A stretch of DNA of 64,000 bases from Shinella kummerowiae. GTDB taxonomy: Bacteria > Pseudomonadota > Alphaproteobacteria > Rhizobiales > Rhizobiaceae. The stretch's first letter is position 1. Each line of letters starts with the position of its first letter. Shown here piece after piece: positions 50,523-59,029 of the stretch. The stretch lies in NCBI RefSeq assembly GCF_009827055.1, contig NZ_WUMK01000007.1, positions 356,472-420,471 of the forward strand, written 5' to 3'. Position numbers and translations under genes: made by a program. The notes beneath the pieces are model-generated. The model ran no database searches and had not been told where the DNA came from. It worked only from the letters and a program-made list of their open reading frames with translations.

Positions 50523-51551
50523 CTATTCGACCGCGCGCAAGGCCTCGATCAGCCGTTCCAGATCCTCCGGCGGCGGCGCCTCGAAGTGCATGGTCTCGCC
50601 GGTCGCAGGGTGCTCGAACTGCAGCAGGAAGGCGTGTAGCGCCTGCCGGTGGAAGCTGTTGACCACCTCGCGTGCCGCATCCGGCAGTCGGTTTGCCTTG
50701 GTCTTGAACGCGGCGCCATATTCCGGGTCGCCGATCAGTGGGTGGCCAATATGCGCCATGTGCACGCGGATCTGGTGCGTGCGGCCGGTTTCGAGACGGC
50801 ATTCGATCAGGGAGGCGAGGCTGGTGGCGTCGGGCGTCTCGGCATAACGCTCGATCACTTCATAATGGGTGATCGCCTCGCGGGCGTCATCGGTGTTTTC
50901 GCGCTTCACGGCGCGCTTGGTGCGGTCCGCAGCGCGGCCGAGGGGCGCGTCGACCGTGCCCTTCAACTGACGTGGGCGGCCCCAGACGACAGCCTGGTAG
51001 GCGCGCTCCAGCGGGCCGGTGCGGCCATGGTCGGCAAACTGGTCGGAGAGGTGGCGGTGCGCGGCGTCGTTCTTGGCGACGACCATCACGCCGCTGGTCT
51101 CCTTGTCGAGGCGGTGCACGATGCCGGGACGACGCACGCCGCCGATGCCGGACAGGCTCTCGCCGCAATGGTGGATGAGGGCATTAACCAGCGTGCCGGT
51201 CCAGTTGCCGGCACCGGGGTGTACGACGAGGCCGGCCGGCTTGCAGAGCACGATCAGGTCGTCATCCTCGTAGAGCACGTCGAGCGGGATGTCCTCGCCC
51301 TTCGGCTCGGGATCGCGGGGCTCGGGCAGGGCGATCGCGACGGTATCGCCGGGATGGATCTTGCGCTTCGGCTCGCCGATAACCGTGCCGTTGACCAGAA
51401 CGGCGCCTTCCTCGATCAGCGCCTTGATGCGGCTGCGCGAAAAATCGCCGGCAAGCGTGGCGGCGAGCCAGGCGTCGATCCGTCCTTCGGCGTCTTCCGG
51501 CACCGTCAGGACTTTTCTTGTGGCCTCGGCTTCTTTAAAGGGGTCGGTCAT
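50523..51551 (-). CDS. rluD: RluD-like 23S rRNA pseudouridine synthase
   Basis: The 342-residue enzyme has an N-terminal S4 RNA-binding domain (RIDAWLAATLAGDFSRSRIKA), then the RluA-type catalytic core with the aspartate in GIVHRLDKETSGVMVVAK and the late RTHQIRVHM. The family makes pseudouridine in 23S rRNA. The RluD assignment, rather than another RluA member, rests on length and the S4 domain. Confidence 0.88.
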   Translation of the reverse strand: MTDPFKEAEATRKVLTVPEDAEGRIDAWLAATLAGDFSRSRIKALIEEGAVLVNGTVIGEPKRKIHPGDTVAIALPEPRDPEPKGEDIPLDVLYEDDDLIVLCKPAGLVVHPGAGNWTGTLVNALIHHCGESLSGIGGVRRPGIVHRLDKETSGVMVVAKNDAAHRHLSDQFADHGRTGPLERAYQAVVWGRPRQLKGTVDAPLGRAADRTKRAVKRENTDDAREAITHYEVIERYAETPDATSLASLIECRLETGRTHQIRVHMAHIGHPLIGDPEYGAAFKTKANRLPDAAREVVNSFHRQALHAFLLQFEHPATGETMHFEAPPPEDLERLIEALRAVE

Positions 51552-51587
51552 CGTTCACTTATACTCATTGCCGGAAGGGCGTTTGCC

Positions 51588-51974
51588 ATGTCCAATATCG
51601 AAAACGACGATCAGGAAGACAAGCCGCTCGACCCGGTGATGGAAAATGTTCGTCGCAAGATGATGCGCCTGCAACTCGTCTCGGGCGGCATCATGCTTTT
51701 GATGTTCATGGCGGTGCTTGCGGCCATTGTCTATAAGATCAACACGCGCGATGGCAAGCCGGAAGCCGCAACTGCGTCCGGCACGGTCGTTCCGAGCGAC
51801 GCACCCATCAAGGCGACAGCGACGCTGCCGGATGGTTTTGCCGTTTCGGCCGTGTCGCAATCCGATGGACAGATCCTGTTCTACGGCGTGACGGCAGCCG
51901 GCGCGCGCAAGGCCCTGCTCTTCGATATCGCTGCCGGCCGTATCGTCGCCGAGATAGACGTCGCGGGCAACTGA
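51588..51974 (+). CDS. Small single-pass membrane protein, unknown function
   Basis: The 128-residue protein has an acidic cytosolic N-terminus, one membrane helix (LVSGGIMLLMFMAVLAAIVY, near residues 30-50) and a small C-terminal domain (PDGFAVSAVSQSDGQILFYG). It is divergent from rluD and 6 bases before the methyltransferase gene. GGAAGGG precedes ATG 51588. Similar rhizobial proteins are annotated as 'fimbrial', which nothing here supports. Confidence 0.75.
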   Translation: MSNIENDDQEDKPLDPVMENVRRKMMRLQLVSGGIMLLMFMAVLAAIVYKINTRDGKPEAATASGTVVPSDAPIKATATLPDGFAVSAVSQSDGQILFYGVTAAGARKALLFDIAAGRIVAEIDVAGN

Positions 51975-51980
51975 TCGGGC

Positions 51981-52811
51981 ATGGCGGCGGAACCGGTCCG
52001 TATCGACGATCCAGCCGACCCGCGCATCGCGGGTTTTGTTTCGATCCGCGAACGCGACCTGACCGGCCGCGAGGGCCTGTTCATTGCCGAGGGGACGGTG
52101 GTGCTGCGCATGCTTGGTGCTGCGCCGGCGCGGGACAACGGTTTTGTTGCCGATGCCTTCCTGCTGCTCGAAAACCGGCTGGCCGGCATTGCGGACGTGC
52201 TGGCCACCTTTCCGCTGACCGTGCCGGTCTATGTGGCCTCGGCGGCTGTCTTCGATGCGGTTGCCGGTTTCAACATGCACCGTGGCGTGCTGGCGCTTGG
52301 CCGGAAGCCGGCGTCGGAGAGGGGAGAAACGCTCCTCGAAGGCCTGCCGGAAACGAGCCTCGTTCTTGTCGGCTGCGGCCTGTCCAACCACGACAATGTC
52401 GGTTCGATCTTCCGCAACGCCGCCGCCTTCGGCGCTGACGCGGTTTTTCTCGACGGGATGTCCTGCGATCCACTCTACCGCAAGGCCATCCGCGTTTCCG
52501 TCGGCTCGGTCCTGACCGTGCCGTTTTCGCGTGGCCTTGATGCACACGCCATGCTTCAGCGGCTGGCGGAAGCGGGCTTCGATATCTGGGGGCTTTCGCC
52601 GCGCGGCGAAGTCACGGTCGGGGAAATCCCTGCGGCCCGGCGCATTGCGCTCGTGCTTGGCACGGAAGGCGAGGGGCTTCCCGAAACCATCCTCTCCTCC
52701 TTCCGCACGGCGCGCATTCCGCAGCGGCCCGGGCTCGACAGCCTCAACGTCGCGACGGCGAGCGGGATCGCGCTGTATCAGATCGCGCTGGCGATGGGCC
52801 GCGTCGGATAG
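51981..52811 (+). CDS. TrmH/SpoU-family RNA methyltransferase
   Basis: The 276-residue enzyme has the N-terminal substrate-binding domain (GLFIAEGTVVLRML) and a SpoU knot domain with VGCGLSNHDNVGSIFRN, ALVLGTEGEGL and LDSLNVATASGIALYQ. It uses S-adenosylmethionine to methylate 2'-O of rRNA or tRNA; the target is not known. It is cotranscribed with the small membrane protein gene. Confidence 0.9.
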   Translation: MAAEPVRIDDPADPRIAGFVSIRERDLTGREGLFIAEGTVVLRMLGAAPARDNGFVADAFLLLENRLAGIADVLATFPLTVPVYVASAAVFDAVAGFNMHRGVLALGRKPASERGETLLEGLPETSLVLVGCGLSNHDNVGSIFRNAAAFGADAVFLDGMSCDPLYRKAIRVSVGSVLTVPFSRGLDAHAMLQRLAEAGFDIWGLSPRGEVTVGEIPAARRIALVLGTEGEGLPETILSSFRTARIPQRPGLDSLNVATASGIALYQIALAMGRVG

Positions 52812-52818
52812 AGTGAAC

Positions 52819-53967
52819 TCAGCTTTCGTCTCGCCCGATCTGCGCACGCACGCGCTGGGCAAGGCTTTGCTCGTCGCCGTCAAGAGCAGGGTCGATCGAG
52901 GCGATGAGATCATGCACCGGTGAGCCGGCACCTTCGCGGGCGGCGGTGAGCACGATCATCTTGCTGGCAAGGTCGGCCATTTCTTCGCGCAATGCGGCAT
53001 CGTTTTCGCCGGTCTTCGCAGCCATCAGCCGTTCAGAGAGCGCCGTGCCCTGATCGCGCACATGCTCTTCCAGCGCGACGATGTCGATGGGCGGCGGCGT
53101 CACCTTGTCGGAGCGGCGCTGCGAGAGGCGGCTTGCCACTGTGGCGCGGGCGATCCCGTTCGAACGGGCGGACTTCGCCGCTTCCTTGTTTTCCACCGTC
53201 AATGTCTTCACCTTGTCGCGCAGGCGGTTGACCTCCGCGATGCGCCGTTCAATCGCATTGTCCTTGTCGGCACTTCCGGCGAGTTCCCGTGCCAGCTGCC
53301 CCTCCATCTGCCGCACGCGGGCTTCCTCCCGGGCGAGCCGAACTTCCAGCGCTTTCGCATTCTGGCTCGTCGACTTCAAGTCCTCGCGCAGCTTGTCGCG
53401 CTCGTCCTTGAGATTGCCGATCCGGCTCTTCAGGTTTTCCATCGCCGTATCGCGGGTGGCGAGGTCGATCTTCATGTCGTCGATGTCGGCGCGCAGGTGG
53501 TCGATGCTGGCATTCAGCTTGTCGACCTCGATCGAGCGGCCCCGGACCTCCCGGTCGGCGGTGGTGAGGGCGACCTTGAGCTGCTCGCTCTTCAGCTCCT
53601 CGCGCCGGAGGGCGGAGCGCATGTCGCCCGCCTCGATGTTCATGTCGGCGAGCTGGGCGTGCAGTTCGGCATTTTCCGTGCCGATCGCTGCGGCCTGGGC
53701 GACCAGCTTCTCGTTTTTCACCCGTTCCAGCGTGTGTTTTTCCCGCTCGCGGCGCACATTCTGGGAGAGCCGGGCATTTTCGGTCGCGAAGGCCGCGCGC
53801 GCCATATCCTTCTGGGCGCGCACTTCTTGCGGGCTCAGCGGCATGGTGGCCTTCATGCGGGCTTCGGTAAATTTGACGATGCGCTTCTGGATGGCCGGGG
53901 CAACGAGCAAACCGGTCAGCGTGGCGGCGAGAAAGCCGAGCGCGAAGAGAAGGGCGTACTCGATCAC
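52819..53967 (-). CDS. Membrane-anchored coiled-coil protein, unknown function
   Basis: The 382-residue protein has one N-terminal helix (LLFALGFLAATLTGLLVAP). A very long coiled coil covers about residues 60-270, then a charged C-terminal part. The layout resembles scaffold or tether proteins of alphaproteobacteria. I do not recognise a family. It converges on the methyltransferase gene, with 7 bases between. Confidence 0.8.
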   Translation of the reverse strand: MIEYALLFALGFLAATLTGLLVAPAIQKRIVKFTEARMKATMPLSPQEVRAQKDMARAAFATENARLSQNVRREREKHTLERVKNEKLVAQAAAIGTENAELHAQLADMNIEAGDMRSALRREELKSEQLKVALTTADREVRGRSIEVDKLNASIDHLRADIDDMKIDLATRDTAMENLKSRIGNLKDERDKLREDLKSTSQNAKALEVRLAREEARVRQMEGQLARELAGSADKDNAIERRIAEVNRLRDKVKTLTVENKEAAKSARSNGIARATVASRLSQRRSDKVTPPPIDIVALEEHVRDQGTALSERLMAAKTGENDAALREEMADLASKMIVLTAAREGAGSPVHDLIASIDPALDGDEQSLAQRVRAQIGRDES

Positions 53968-54094
53968 GGGTCACTCGTTCCAAAACGGGTCTCGGACGAG
54001 AACACTATAGCGGCTCGTCCGAACTTGCACAGGGGTTGTCTCTGCGAAATACACTCTCGGTTAACCTGACGGGCGAGAGCGCCTTTTCATTCGT

Positions 54095-54676
54095 TCAGAA
54101 GGGGTTCCAGGTCGGCTGGCGCGTCAGCTTCAGGTAGCCGGCATTGATGCCGAGGCGGGCGCCAACGCCGGTGCGGATCGGCACGAGCACGACGTCGCGG
54201 TTGACGTTGACCTGCATGCCGACGCCGGCGACCAGATAGGCCGAACCGGAAACACCGCCGTAACGCTCGTAAAGCGCGTTCACGTCCGGCAGGTTATAGA
54301 CGAGCATCATCGTGCGGCTGCCCTGGCCGCCCCAGTCGAGGCCGAGCGACGGGCCCTGCCAGAACACCGAGTGCTGGCCGGCATTCTTGGTGTTCAACGT
54401 GCCTTCGCCATAGGTCAGGCCCGCAACGAAGGCGCCGGAGCCTTCCTGGCCGAGGATATAGCCATTCGGCAGGCCGTAGGATTCGAAGGCGCGTTCAACG
54501 ACCTTGGCCAGTCCACCGGAGGTCGAGCCGAAGAATCCGTGGCCGGCATCGACGATTTCCTGCATGGAATACTGGTTGCTGCTCTGCTGCGCCTGAGCCG
54601 GCAAAGCGAGAAGTAGCGCCAAGAATGTTGCTGTTACGATCCTGAGCACCATCGTGACCAGATTTGAAATAGCCAT
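54095..54676 (-). CDS. eipA: EipA-like envelope integrity protein (DUF1134)
   Basis: The mature protein begins after a signal peptide (VTATFLALLLALPAQAQ). DUF1134 features follow: IVDAGHGFFGSTSGGLAKVVE, GQHSVFWQGPSLGLDWGG and GGVSGSAYLVAGVG. In Brucella the DUF1134 protein EipA maintains the envelope and is under CtrA control. I start at ATG 54676, after AGGAAGG; other in-frame starts lie at 54697 and 54721. A near-consensus CtrA box lies upstream. Confidence 0.82.
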   Translation of the reverse strand: MAISNLVTMVLRIVTATFLALLLALPAQAQQSSNQYSMQEIVDAGHGFFGSTSGGLAKVVERAFESYGLPNGYILGQEGSGAFVAGLTYGEGTLNTKNAGQHSVFWQGPSLGLDWGGQGSRTMMLVYNLPDVNALYERYGGVSGSAYLVAGVGMQVNVNRDVVLVPIRTGVGARLGINAGYLKLTRQPTWNPF

Positions 54677-54736
54677 GTCCCGTTCGCCTTCCTTCATGTA
54701 TCGGCCCCGTTCCTGTAGCAATTTGATCTGATCGTC

Positions 54737-54751
54737 TTAACAATCGGTTTA
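54737..54751. promoter_or_regulatory. Near-consensus CtrA box upstream of eipA
   Basis: TTAA, a 7-base spacer CAATCGG and TTTA give one mismatch to TTAA-N7-TTAA. It lies 61 bases before the eipA start. CtrA control of the Brucella homologue makes this credible. Confidence 0.55.
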
Positions 54752-54893
54752 CCAAATGTGGTGTCATTATGGCTGTCTTTAAATCGGGCACGCCTCGCGC
54801 AATTCTGACGTGCTATGCGTCGCGGAGACTGCCGCGAATGTGCCTCTGTCAAGCCGGCTGCGTTGAACGAACACGTGGACCTGGGAGAAATTT

Positions 54894-55547
54894 ATGGCGA
54901 AAAATCTGAATCTTACGCTTGCCGGTCCCGATCTGGCAGCGCTTCTGTGCAGCCGCGTATGCCACGACGTCATCTCGCCCGTGGGTGCGATCAACAATGG
55001 TCTCGAACTGCTCGACGAGGGCGGTGCCGACGCGGAGGCGATGGACCTCATCCGCACCAGCGCGCTGAACGCCTCCGTCCGTCTGAAGTTCGCACGCCTC
55101 GCTTTTGGCGCATCCGGCTCCGTCGGCGCGTCGATCGATACGGGGGAGGCGGAGAAGGCTGCACGCGATTTCGCGGCCGCCGAAAAGAAGACCGAAGTCA
55201 GCTGGTCGGGTCCGCGCGCCATCGTCGCGAAGAACCGGGTCAAGCTGCTGCTCAATCTGTTTCTCGTGGCCTACGGCGCCATTCCGCGCGGCGGCTCGAT
55301 TGACGTCACGCTCGAGAATCCGGAATTCGACGCCGTCTTCAAGCTTACGGCCAAGGGCCGCATGCTGCGCGTGCCGCCGAAGTTCTCTGAAATCCTCTCC
55401 GGCACGCCGGAAGAGTCGATCGATGCCCATTCGATTCAGCCGTATTACACGGTGCTGCTCGCCGATGAGGCTGGCATGGAGCTCGATGTGACTGCGAGCC
55501 CCGAGGAGATCGTCTTTTCGGCCCGGGTCGTTCCTGCGGCGGAGTAA
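54894..55547 (+). CDS. chpT: Histidine phosphotransferase ChpT
   Basis: The 217-residue protein has the phosphoaccepting histidine helix SRVCHDVISPVGAINNGLEL near residue 20. A pseudo-ATPase-like C-terminal half follows (VKLLLNLFLVAYGAIPRGG). ChpT relays phosphate from CckA to CtrA and CpdR, controlling division in alphaproteobacteria. It is followed after 119 bases by a receiver gene, with ctrA convergent beyond. Confidence 0.93.
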   Translation: MAKNLNLTLAGPDLAALLCSRVCHDVISPVGAINNGLELLDEGGADAEAMDLIRTSALNASVRLKFARLAFGASGSVGASIDTGEAEKAARDFAAAEKKTEVSWSGPRAIVAKNRVKLLLNLFLVAYGAIPRGGSIDVTLENPEFDAVFKLTAKGRMLRVPPKFSEILSGTPEESIDAHSIQPYYTVLLADEAGMELDVTASPEEIVFSARVVPAAE

Positions 55548-55666
55548 GCGAAAGGCGGTCAAGGTATCGTTAACCATGGCCGCTAACACTTTGTTTGCCA
55601 GGCGCCGGTAGAGTTGCAGGCTGTATCGTTCCCGCGCATCACGAGCGGGAGAGCTAGGAGCAGCGC

Positions 55667-56029
55667 ATGCAGCGGTTGATGATCGCCGATGGTTCCGACG
55701 TCGTTCGTAAAGTCGGAAAGCGTATTCTCTCCGGCTTCAATTTCCTCGTGCTGGAAGCCTCGAGCTCGCTCGAAGCACTGGTTCGCTGCGAGGCGGAGCT
55801 GCCGAACATTCTCATCGTCGATTCCACGATGGATGGCGCGCTCGAGCTGATCGGCAATATCCGCAACCTGCCGCAGGGCAAGTCGGTTCGCATCTATTAC
55901 TGCGTGGTCGAAGCGGACCTGAAGAAGATGATGATGGGCAAGCGCGCGGGTGCGGACGACTTCCTGCTGAAGCCGTTCGACCGCAAGATCCTGACCCAGG
56001 TGTTCAGCAGTCTTTCGATCGCGGCCTAA
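55667..56029 (+). CDS. Single-domain receiver protein with a degenerate acidic pocket
   Basis: This 120-residue protein has the receiver fold: MIADGSDVVRKVGKRIL, phosphoacceptor candidate D52 in LIVDSTMDG, and lysine in LLKPFD. The usual paired acidic residues are reduced to one (ADG rather than DDS), and the conserved Thr/Ser after strand 4 is replaced (YYCVVEAD). It sits between chpT and ctrA, so a part in that relay is plausible. Phosphorylation may be weak or absent. Confidence 0.85.
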   Translation: MQRLMIADGSDVVRKVGKRILSGFNFLVLEASSSLEALVRCEAELPNILIVDSTMDGALELIGNIRNLPQGKSVRIYYCVVEADLKKMMMGKRAGADDFLLKPFDRKILTQVFSSLSIAA

Positions 56030-56057
56030 ACGCACTTTCCCCAATCAGAAGCCACCA

Positions 56058-56093
56058 ACGCGGCTGCTCGCAAGAGCCGGCCGCGTTTTTGTT
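56058..56093 (+). terminator. Terminator of the receiver gene
   Basis: The arms ACGCGGC and GCCGCGT enclose about 15 bases and are followed by TTTTTGTTT. Confidence 0.75.
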
Positions 56094-56122
56094 TGCTCTT
56101 TCCCCGCATTCTCGCAGGCAAG

Positions 56123-56152
56123 AAAAAACCCGCCTGCACAGCAGGCGGGTTT
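56123..56152 (-). terminator. Terminator of ctrA
   Basis: On the minus strand AACCCGCCTGC and GCAGGCGGGTT form a strong hairpin followed by a T run. Confidence 0.85.
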
Positions 56153-56178
56153 GAATGTCTCAAGCGGAGAGGGGCCTA

Positions 56179-56877
56179 TCAGGCGCTTTCGGCGAAGTCG
56201 CCATCGGGTTCGCGCAGCACATAGCCGCGGCCCCAGACCGTCTCGATATAGTTCGCGCCGCCGGCGGCGTTTGCGAGCTTCTTGCGCAGCTTGCAGATGA
56301 AGACGTCGATGATCTTCAGTTCCGGCTCGTCCATGCCACCGTAGAGGTGGTTCAGGAACATTTCCTTGGTGAGTGTCGTGCCCTTGCGCAGCGAAAGCAG
56401 CTCGAGCATCTGGTATTCCTTGCCCGTCAGGTGCACGCGCTGGCCGCCGACTTCGACGGTCTTGGCGTCGAGGTTGACGATAAGCTCGCCCGTCGAGATG
56501 ACCGACTGGGCATGGCCCTTGGAACGGCGCACGATGGCGTGGATGCGGGCAACGAGTTCGTCCTTGTGGAACGGCTTCGTCATGTAATCGTCGGCGCCGA
56601 AGCCGAGACCGCGGACCTTGTCCTCGATGCCGGCCATGCCGGAGAGGATGAGGATCGGCGTCTTGACCTTGGACAGGCGCAACGTCCGCAGAACCTCATA
56701 ACCCGACATGTCGGGGAGATTCAGATCGAGCAGGATGATATCGTAATCATACAACTTGCCCAGATCGACACCTTCCTCGCCGAGGTCGGTGGTGTACACA
56801 TTAAAACTTTCGGACTTCAGCATCAATTCGATGCTCTGCGCTGTCGCGCTGTCGTCCTCAATGAGTAGAACCCGCAT
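56179..56877 (-). CDS. ctrA: Cell cycle master response regulator CtrA
   Basis: The 232-residue regulator has a receiver with paired acids in [11 protein letters not shown], phosphoacceptor D51 in [13 protein letters not shown] and KPFHKDEL. An OmpR-type winged helix follows ([17 protein letters not shown], then [13 protein letters not shown] and [11 protein letters not shown]). CtrA activates or represses division, flagellar and envelope genes at TTAA-N7-TTAA sites and is essential in the group. Control comes from ChpT, RcdA/ClpXP, SciP and probably DNA methylation at its promoter. Confidence 0.97.
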   Translation of the reverse strand: MRVLLIEDDSATAQSIELMLKSESFNVYTTDLGEEGVDLGKLYDYDIILLDLNLPDMSGYEVLRTLRLSKVKTPILILSGMAGIEDKVRGLGFGADDYMTKPFHKDELVARIHAIVRRSKGHAQSVISTGELIVNLDAKTVEVGGQRVHLTGKEYQMLELLSLRKGTTLTKEMFLNHLYGGMDEPELKIIDVFICKLRKKLANAAGGANYIETVWGRGYVLREPDGDFAESA

Positions 56878-57406
56878 ATCTGTCCCCTTTTCCGCCGCTC
56901 AAGGTACCTGGCCCCCTACGCGATACGGATCCAGTCGTTGCCTGATTTGGAGGCTGCCACGAAATGGTTAACAAATCCTGATTCACTTTGGCAAGGTGTA
57001 TCGATCTGTTAATTATTTTAGGCAGCTCCCTGATTTTATGGATGAATCAGAAATGTGACTCTTAAACTGTCTCTTTAAGAAACACATCTAACCGACTCTT
57101 TCGACTCATTAATGCGCTCCACCTCTTTTTTAGCGAACCGCATTTACTGAGCCTTAAATCATCGAACCTATGATTAACGATGCCCGTAAACGAAAGGTTA
57201 CCAGCGGTAGGGTTTTATTAATATCGCTAGATTTTTTTGGGGCTTGGCGCGTTTTGCCGGGCTTCGGGTGGAATGCCGGCCTCCGGCGTGCGGTGAAACG
57301 CCGCGCGGACGGGCGCTGATTTGGAATGCCGGGTGACCGGTCGCCACCTGTTTCGGTGGTCGATCACCTTAATGCCGGGGTCTCGCTATCCACGGGAGTA
57401 TTGCGT
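56878..57406. promoter_or_regulatory. Divergent ctrA-fliJ regulatory region
   Basis: This 529-base region is AT-rich with no credible gene. It holds CtrA-like half-sites (TTAAC next to CCAT on either strand, for example at 56966), a perfect CTTAAA-N7-TTTAAG palindrome at 57061-57079, and five GANTC sites (56980, 57044, 57057, 57094, 57103). Several promoters for ctrA are likely, on the minus strand, and one for fliJ. Confidence 0.7.
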
Positions 57407-57757
57407 ATGAAGTCGCGTGAGAGCCTAGTTCGCCTGAAGGAATTTCAGGTGAAAGACAAGAGACGGCAGCTGGCCCAGCTTCAGTTGATGATGTCCGAAT
57501 TCGAACGGATGTCGAAGGAACTGGAAAGCCAGATCGCCATCGAAGAAAAGAAGTCCGGGATCACTGATTCCAACCACTTCGCTTATCCTACCTTTGCCAA
57601 GGCGGCGCGGCAGCGCTCCGACAATCTTCAGGTCTCCATCCGGGAACTGAAGGTGCAGCAGGATGCGGCGGAACTGGCTTTGGAAGAGGCGGAGGCGGAG
57701 TTCGCCAAGGCTTCGGCACTGGAAGAGCGCGACAACGCGGTTCGGATGCGCGCCTGA
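57407..57757 (+). CDS. fliJ: Flagellar export protein FliJ-like
   Basis: The 116-residue protein is nearly all coiled coil (SLVRLKEFQVKDKRRQLAQL, then ELESQIAIEEKKSGI). This pattern matches rhizobial FliJ proteins found next to ctrA. FliJ escorts export substrates and stimulates the FliI ATPase. No other flagellar genes are nearby, so the role rests on homology. GGGAG precedes ATG 57407. Confidence 0.7.
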   Translation: MKSRESLVRLKEFQVKDKRRQLAQLQLMMSEFERMSKELESQIAIEEKKSGITDSNHFAYPTFAKAARQRSDNLQVSIRELKVQQDAAELALEEAEAEFAKASALEERDNAVRMRA

Positions 57758-57770
57758 CCTGACCCGATTC

Positions 57771-57816
57771 TGAAGAACCCTCGCGAGCGGCCGGAAGACC
57801 GCTCACGAGGGCTCTT
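57771..57816. terminator. Large intergenic hairpin, fliJ and the GNAT gene
   Basis: A 46-base inverted repeat (CCCTCG with CGAGGG, and GAGCGG with CCGCTC) lies between convergent genes. The T run is short on both sides. Confidence 0.6.
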
Positions 57817-57825
57817 CGCGTTGCC

Positions 57826-58107
57826 TCAGAACGTGACGACGTCGTGCCAGTCCTGGTGACGCAATGCCTGGGCGCGGAAAAAGGGGCAAAGCGGCATGAT
57901 CTTCCAGCTGCCTTTGCGCGCCGCTTCCACTGCATAGGCCGCCAGTGCCTGGCCGACGCCCTTGCCGCGCAGCGCATCCGGCACGCCGGTGTGATCGACG
58001 ATCACGAGTTGCGGCGAGGCGCGGGAATAGGTCACTTCCGCCTCGTGCCCCTCGACGATGGTATAGTAGCGGCCCTTCGAGCCGGTTTCTGCGCTGAGAA
58101 TGTCCAT
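57826..58107 (-). CDS. Small GNAT-type N-acetyltransferase (YidJ-like)
   Basis: The 93-residue protein has the acetyl-CoA loop VPDALRGKGVGQAL and the C-terminal PLCPFFRAQALRHQDWHD of the short GNAT branch. The acceptor is unknown. I start at ATG 58107, with GAGG upstream; ATGs at 58137 and 58164 are in frame but lack support. Confidence 0.82.
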   Translation of the reverse strand: MDILSAETGSKGRYYTIVEGHEAEVTYSRASPQLVIVDHTGVPDALRGKGVGQALAAYAVEAARKGSWKIMPLCPFFRAQALRHQDWHDVVTF

Positions 58108-58245
58108 CTGGTCCTCGCTTCGTTGCGTCGGCGCCATCCTTTCCTGTCTCGTGCTGCGCTGCAAGGCAACAGGATGTGAACGCAGTGTGCTGCATCCCGG
58201 CCGGGCGAATGCTATGCAGGGCGCATCGAAACTGCGATATGTGCC

Positions 58246-58701
58246 ATGATCCTTGTCGTTCCCGCTTTCCTCGTTCTCTCCGCGCTGTTTCTGGCCTTCG
58301 GGCTTGTGCTGCCGCTCGTGCGCTTCGAAAAGCTGTATTTCTTCGACGAAACGCCTTCGCTGATCGACATCGTCGTCTCGCTCTGGCAGCAGGGGAGCGG
58401 CGGGCTTGCTGTGCTCGTCGGGCTATTCTCCATCGTCTTCCCGGTGATCAAGCTCTTTGGCATCGCAATGGAGGCGACGGCGCCGGCCCAATCCGGCGGC
58501 AGGGAAAACTGGATCGCGCGGCTGCTGCCGATCCTCGGAAAATGGTCGATGATGGATGTGATGCTGGTGGCGCTGGTGATCGTCGCGGCGAAGACGAGTG
58601 GCATGGCCTCGGCCTTTACCCAGCCCGGCCTCTGGTTCTACACCGCTTCGGCGATCATGACGGGCCTGCTGCAAATGCGGCTGCAACCAGTCCCCAAATG
58701 A
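58246..58701 (+). CDS. PqiA-like inner membrane protein
   Basis: The 151-residue protein has four hydrophobic helices and the PqiA-type segment LGKWSMMDVMLVALVIVA, where the W-S-M-DV motif is the family mark. PqiA proteins act with MCE-type lipid carriers at the envelope. This is the one-domain short form, and no pqiB is nearby. Confidence 0.85.
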   Translation: MILVVPAFLVLSALFLAFGLVLPLVRFEKLYFFDETPSLIDIVVSLWQQGSGGLAVLVGLFSIVFPVIKLFGIAMEATAPAQSGGRENWIARLLPILGKWSMMDVMLVALVIVAAKTSGMASAFTQPGLWFYTASAIMTGLLQMRLQPVPK

Positions 58702-58730
58702 AACAGCAGCCGCGTTGGTCGCGGCTGCTG
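58700..58730 (-). terminator. Terminator-like hairpin, sciP and pqiA-like gene
   Basis: Perfect 11-bp arms CAGCAGCCGCG and CGCGGCTGCTG enclose TTGGT. On the minus strand TTTC follows, so sciP is the likely user. Confidence 0.65.
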
Positions 58731-58753
58731 CGGTCTTGATCCGGAGAAAATGA

Positions 58754-59029
58754 TTAGTGGCGGTACTGCTGGATGCGCGTGGTGCGCAGACCGGCAAGGC
58801 CGTGATCGTTTATGGACGACTGCCAGGACAGGAATTCTTCGACCGTCAGCGTGTAACGCTCACAGGCTTCTTCAAGGCTCAAAAGCCCGCCACGTACGGC
58901 GGCGACGACTTCGGCCTTCCGGCGAATCACCCAGCGCCGCGTGTTGGCCGGCGGCAGATCGGCGATCGTAAGAGGACTGCCATCGGGGCCGATGACGTAT
59001 TTAACGCGGGGTCGTATCAGTTCGGTCAT
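58754..59029 (-). CDS. sciP: CtrA inhibitory protein SciP (DUF1153)
   Basis: The 91-residue protein shows the DUF1153/SciP core: VKYVIGPDGSPLTIADLPP, RRWVIRRKAEVVAAV and GGLLSLEEACERYTL, a Trp-like helix-turn-helix. In Caulobacter SciP binds CtrA and DNA and blocks recruitment of RNA polymerase at CtrA-activated promoters. A GANTC site (59032) lies 3 bases before the ATG. The family is clear and the target set unknown. Confidence 0.9.
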   Translation of the reverse strand: MTELIRPRVKYVIGPDGSPLTIADLPPANTRRWVIRRKAEVVAAVRGGLLSLEEACERYTLTVEEFLSWQSSINDHGLAGLRTTRIQQYRH

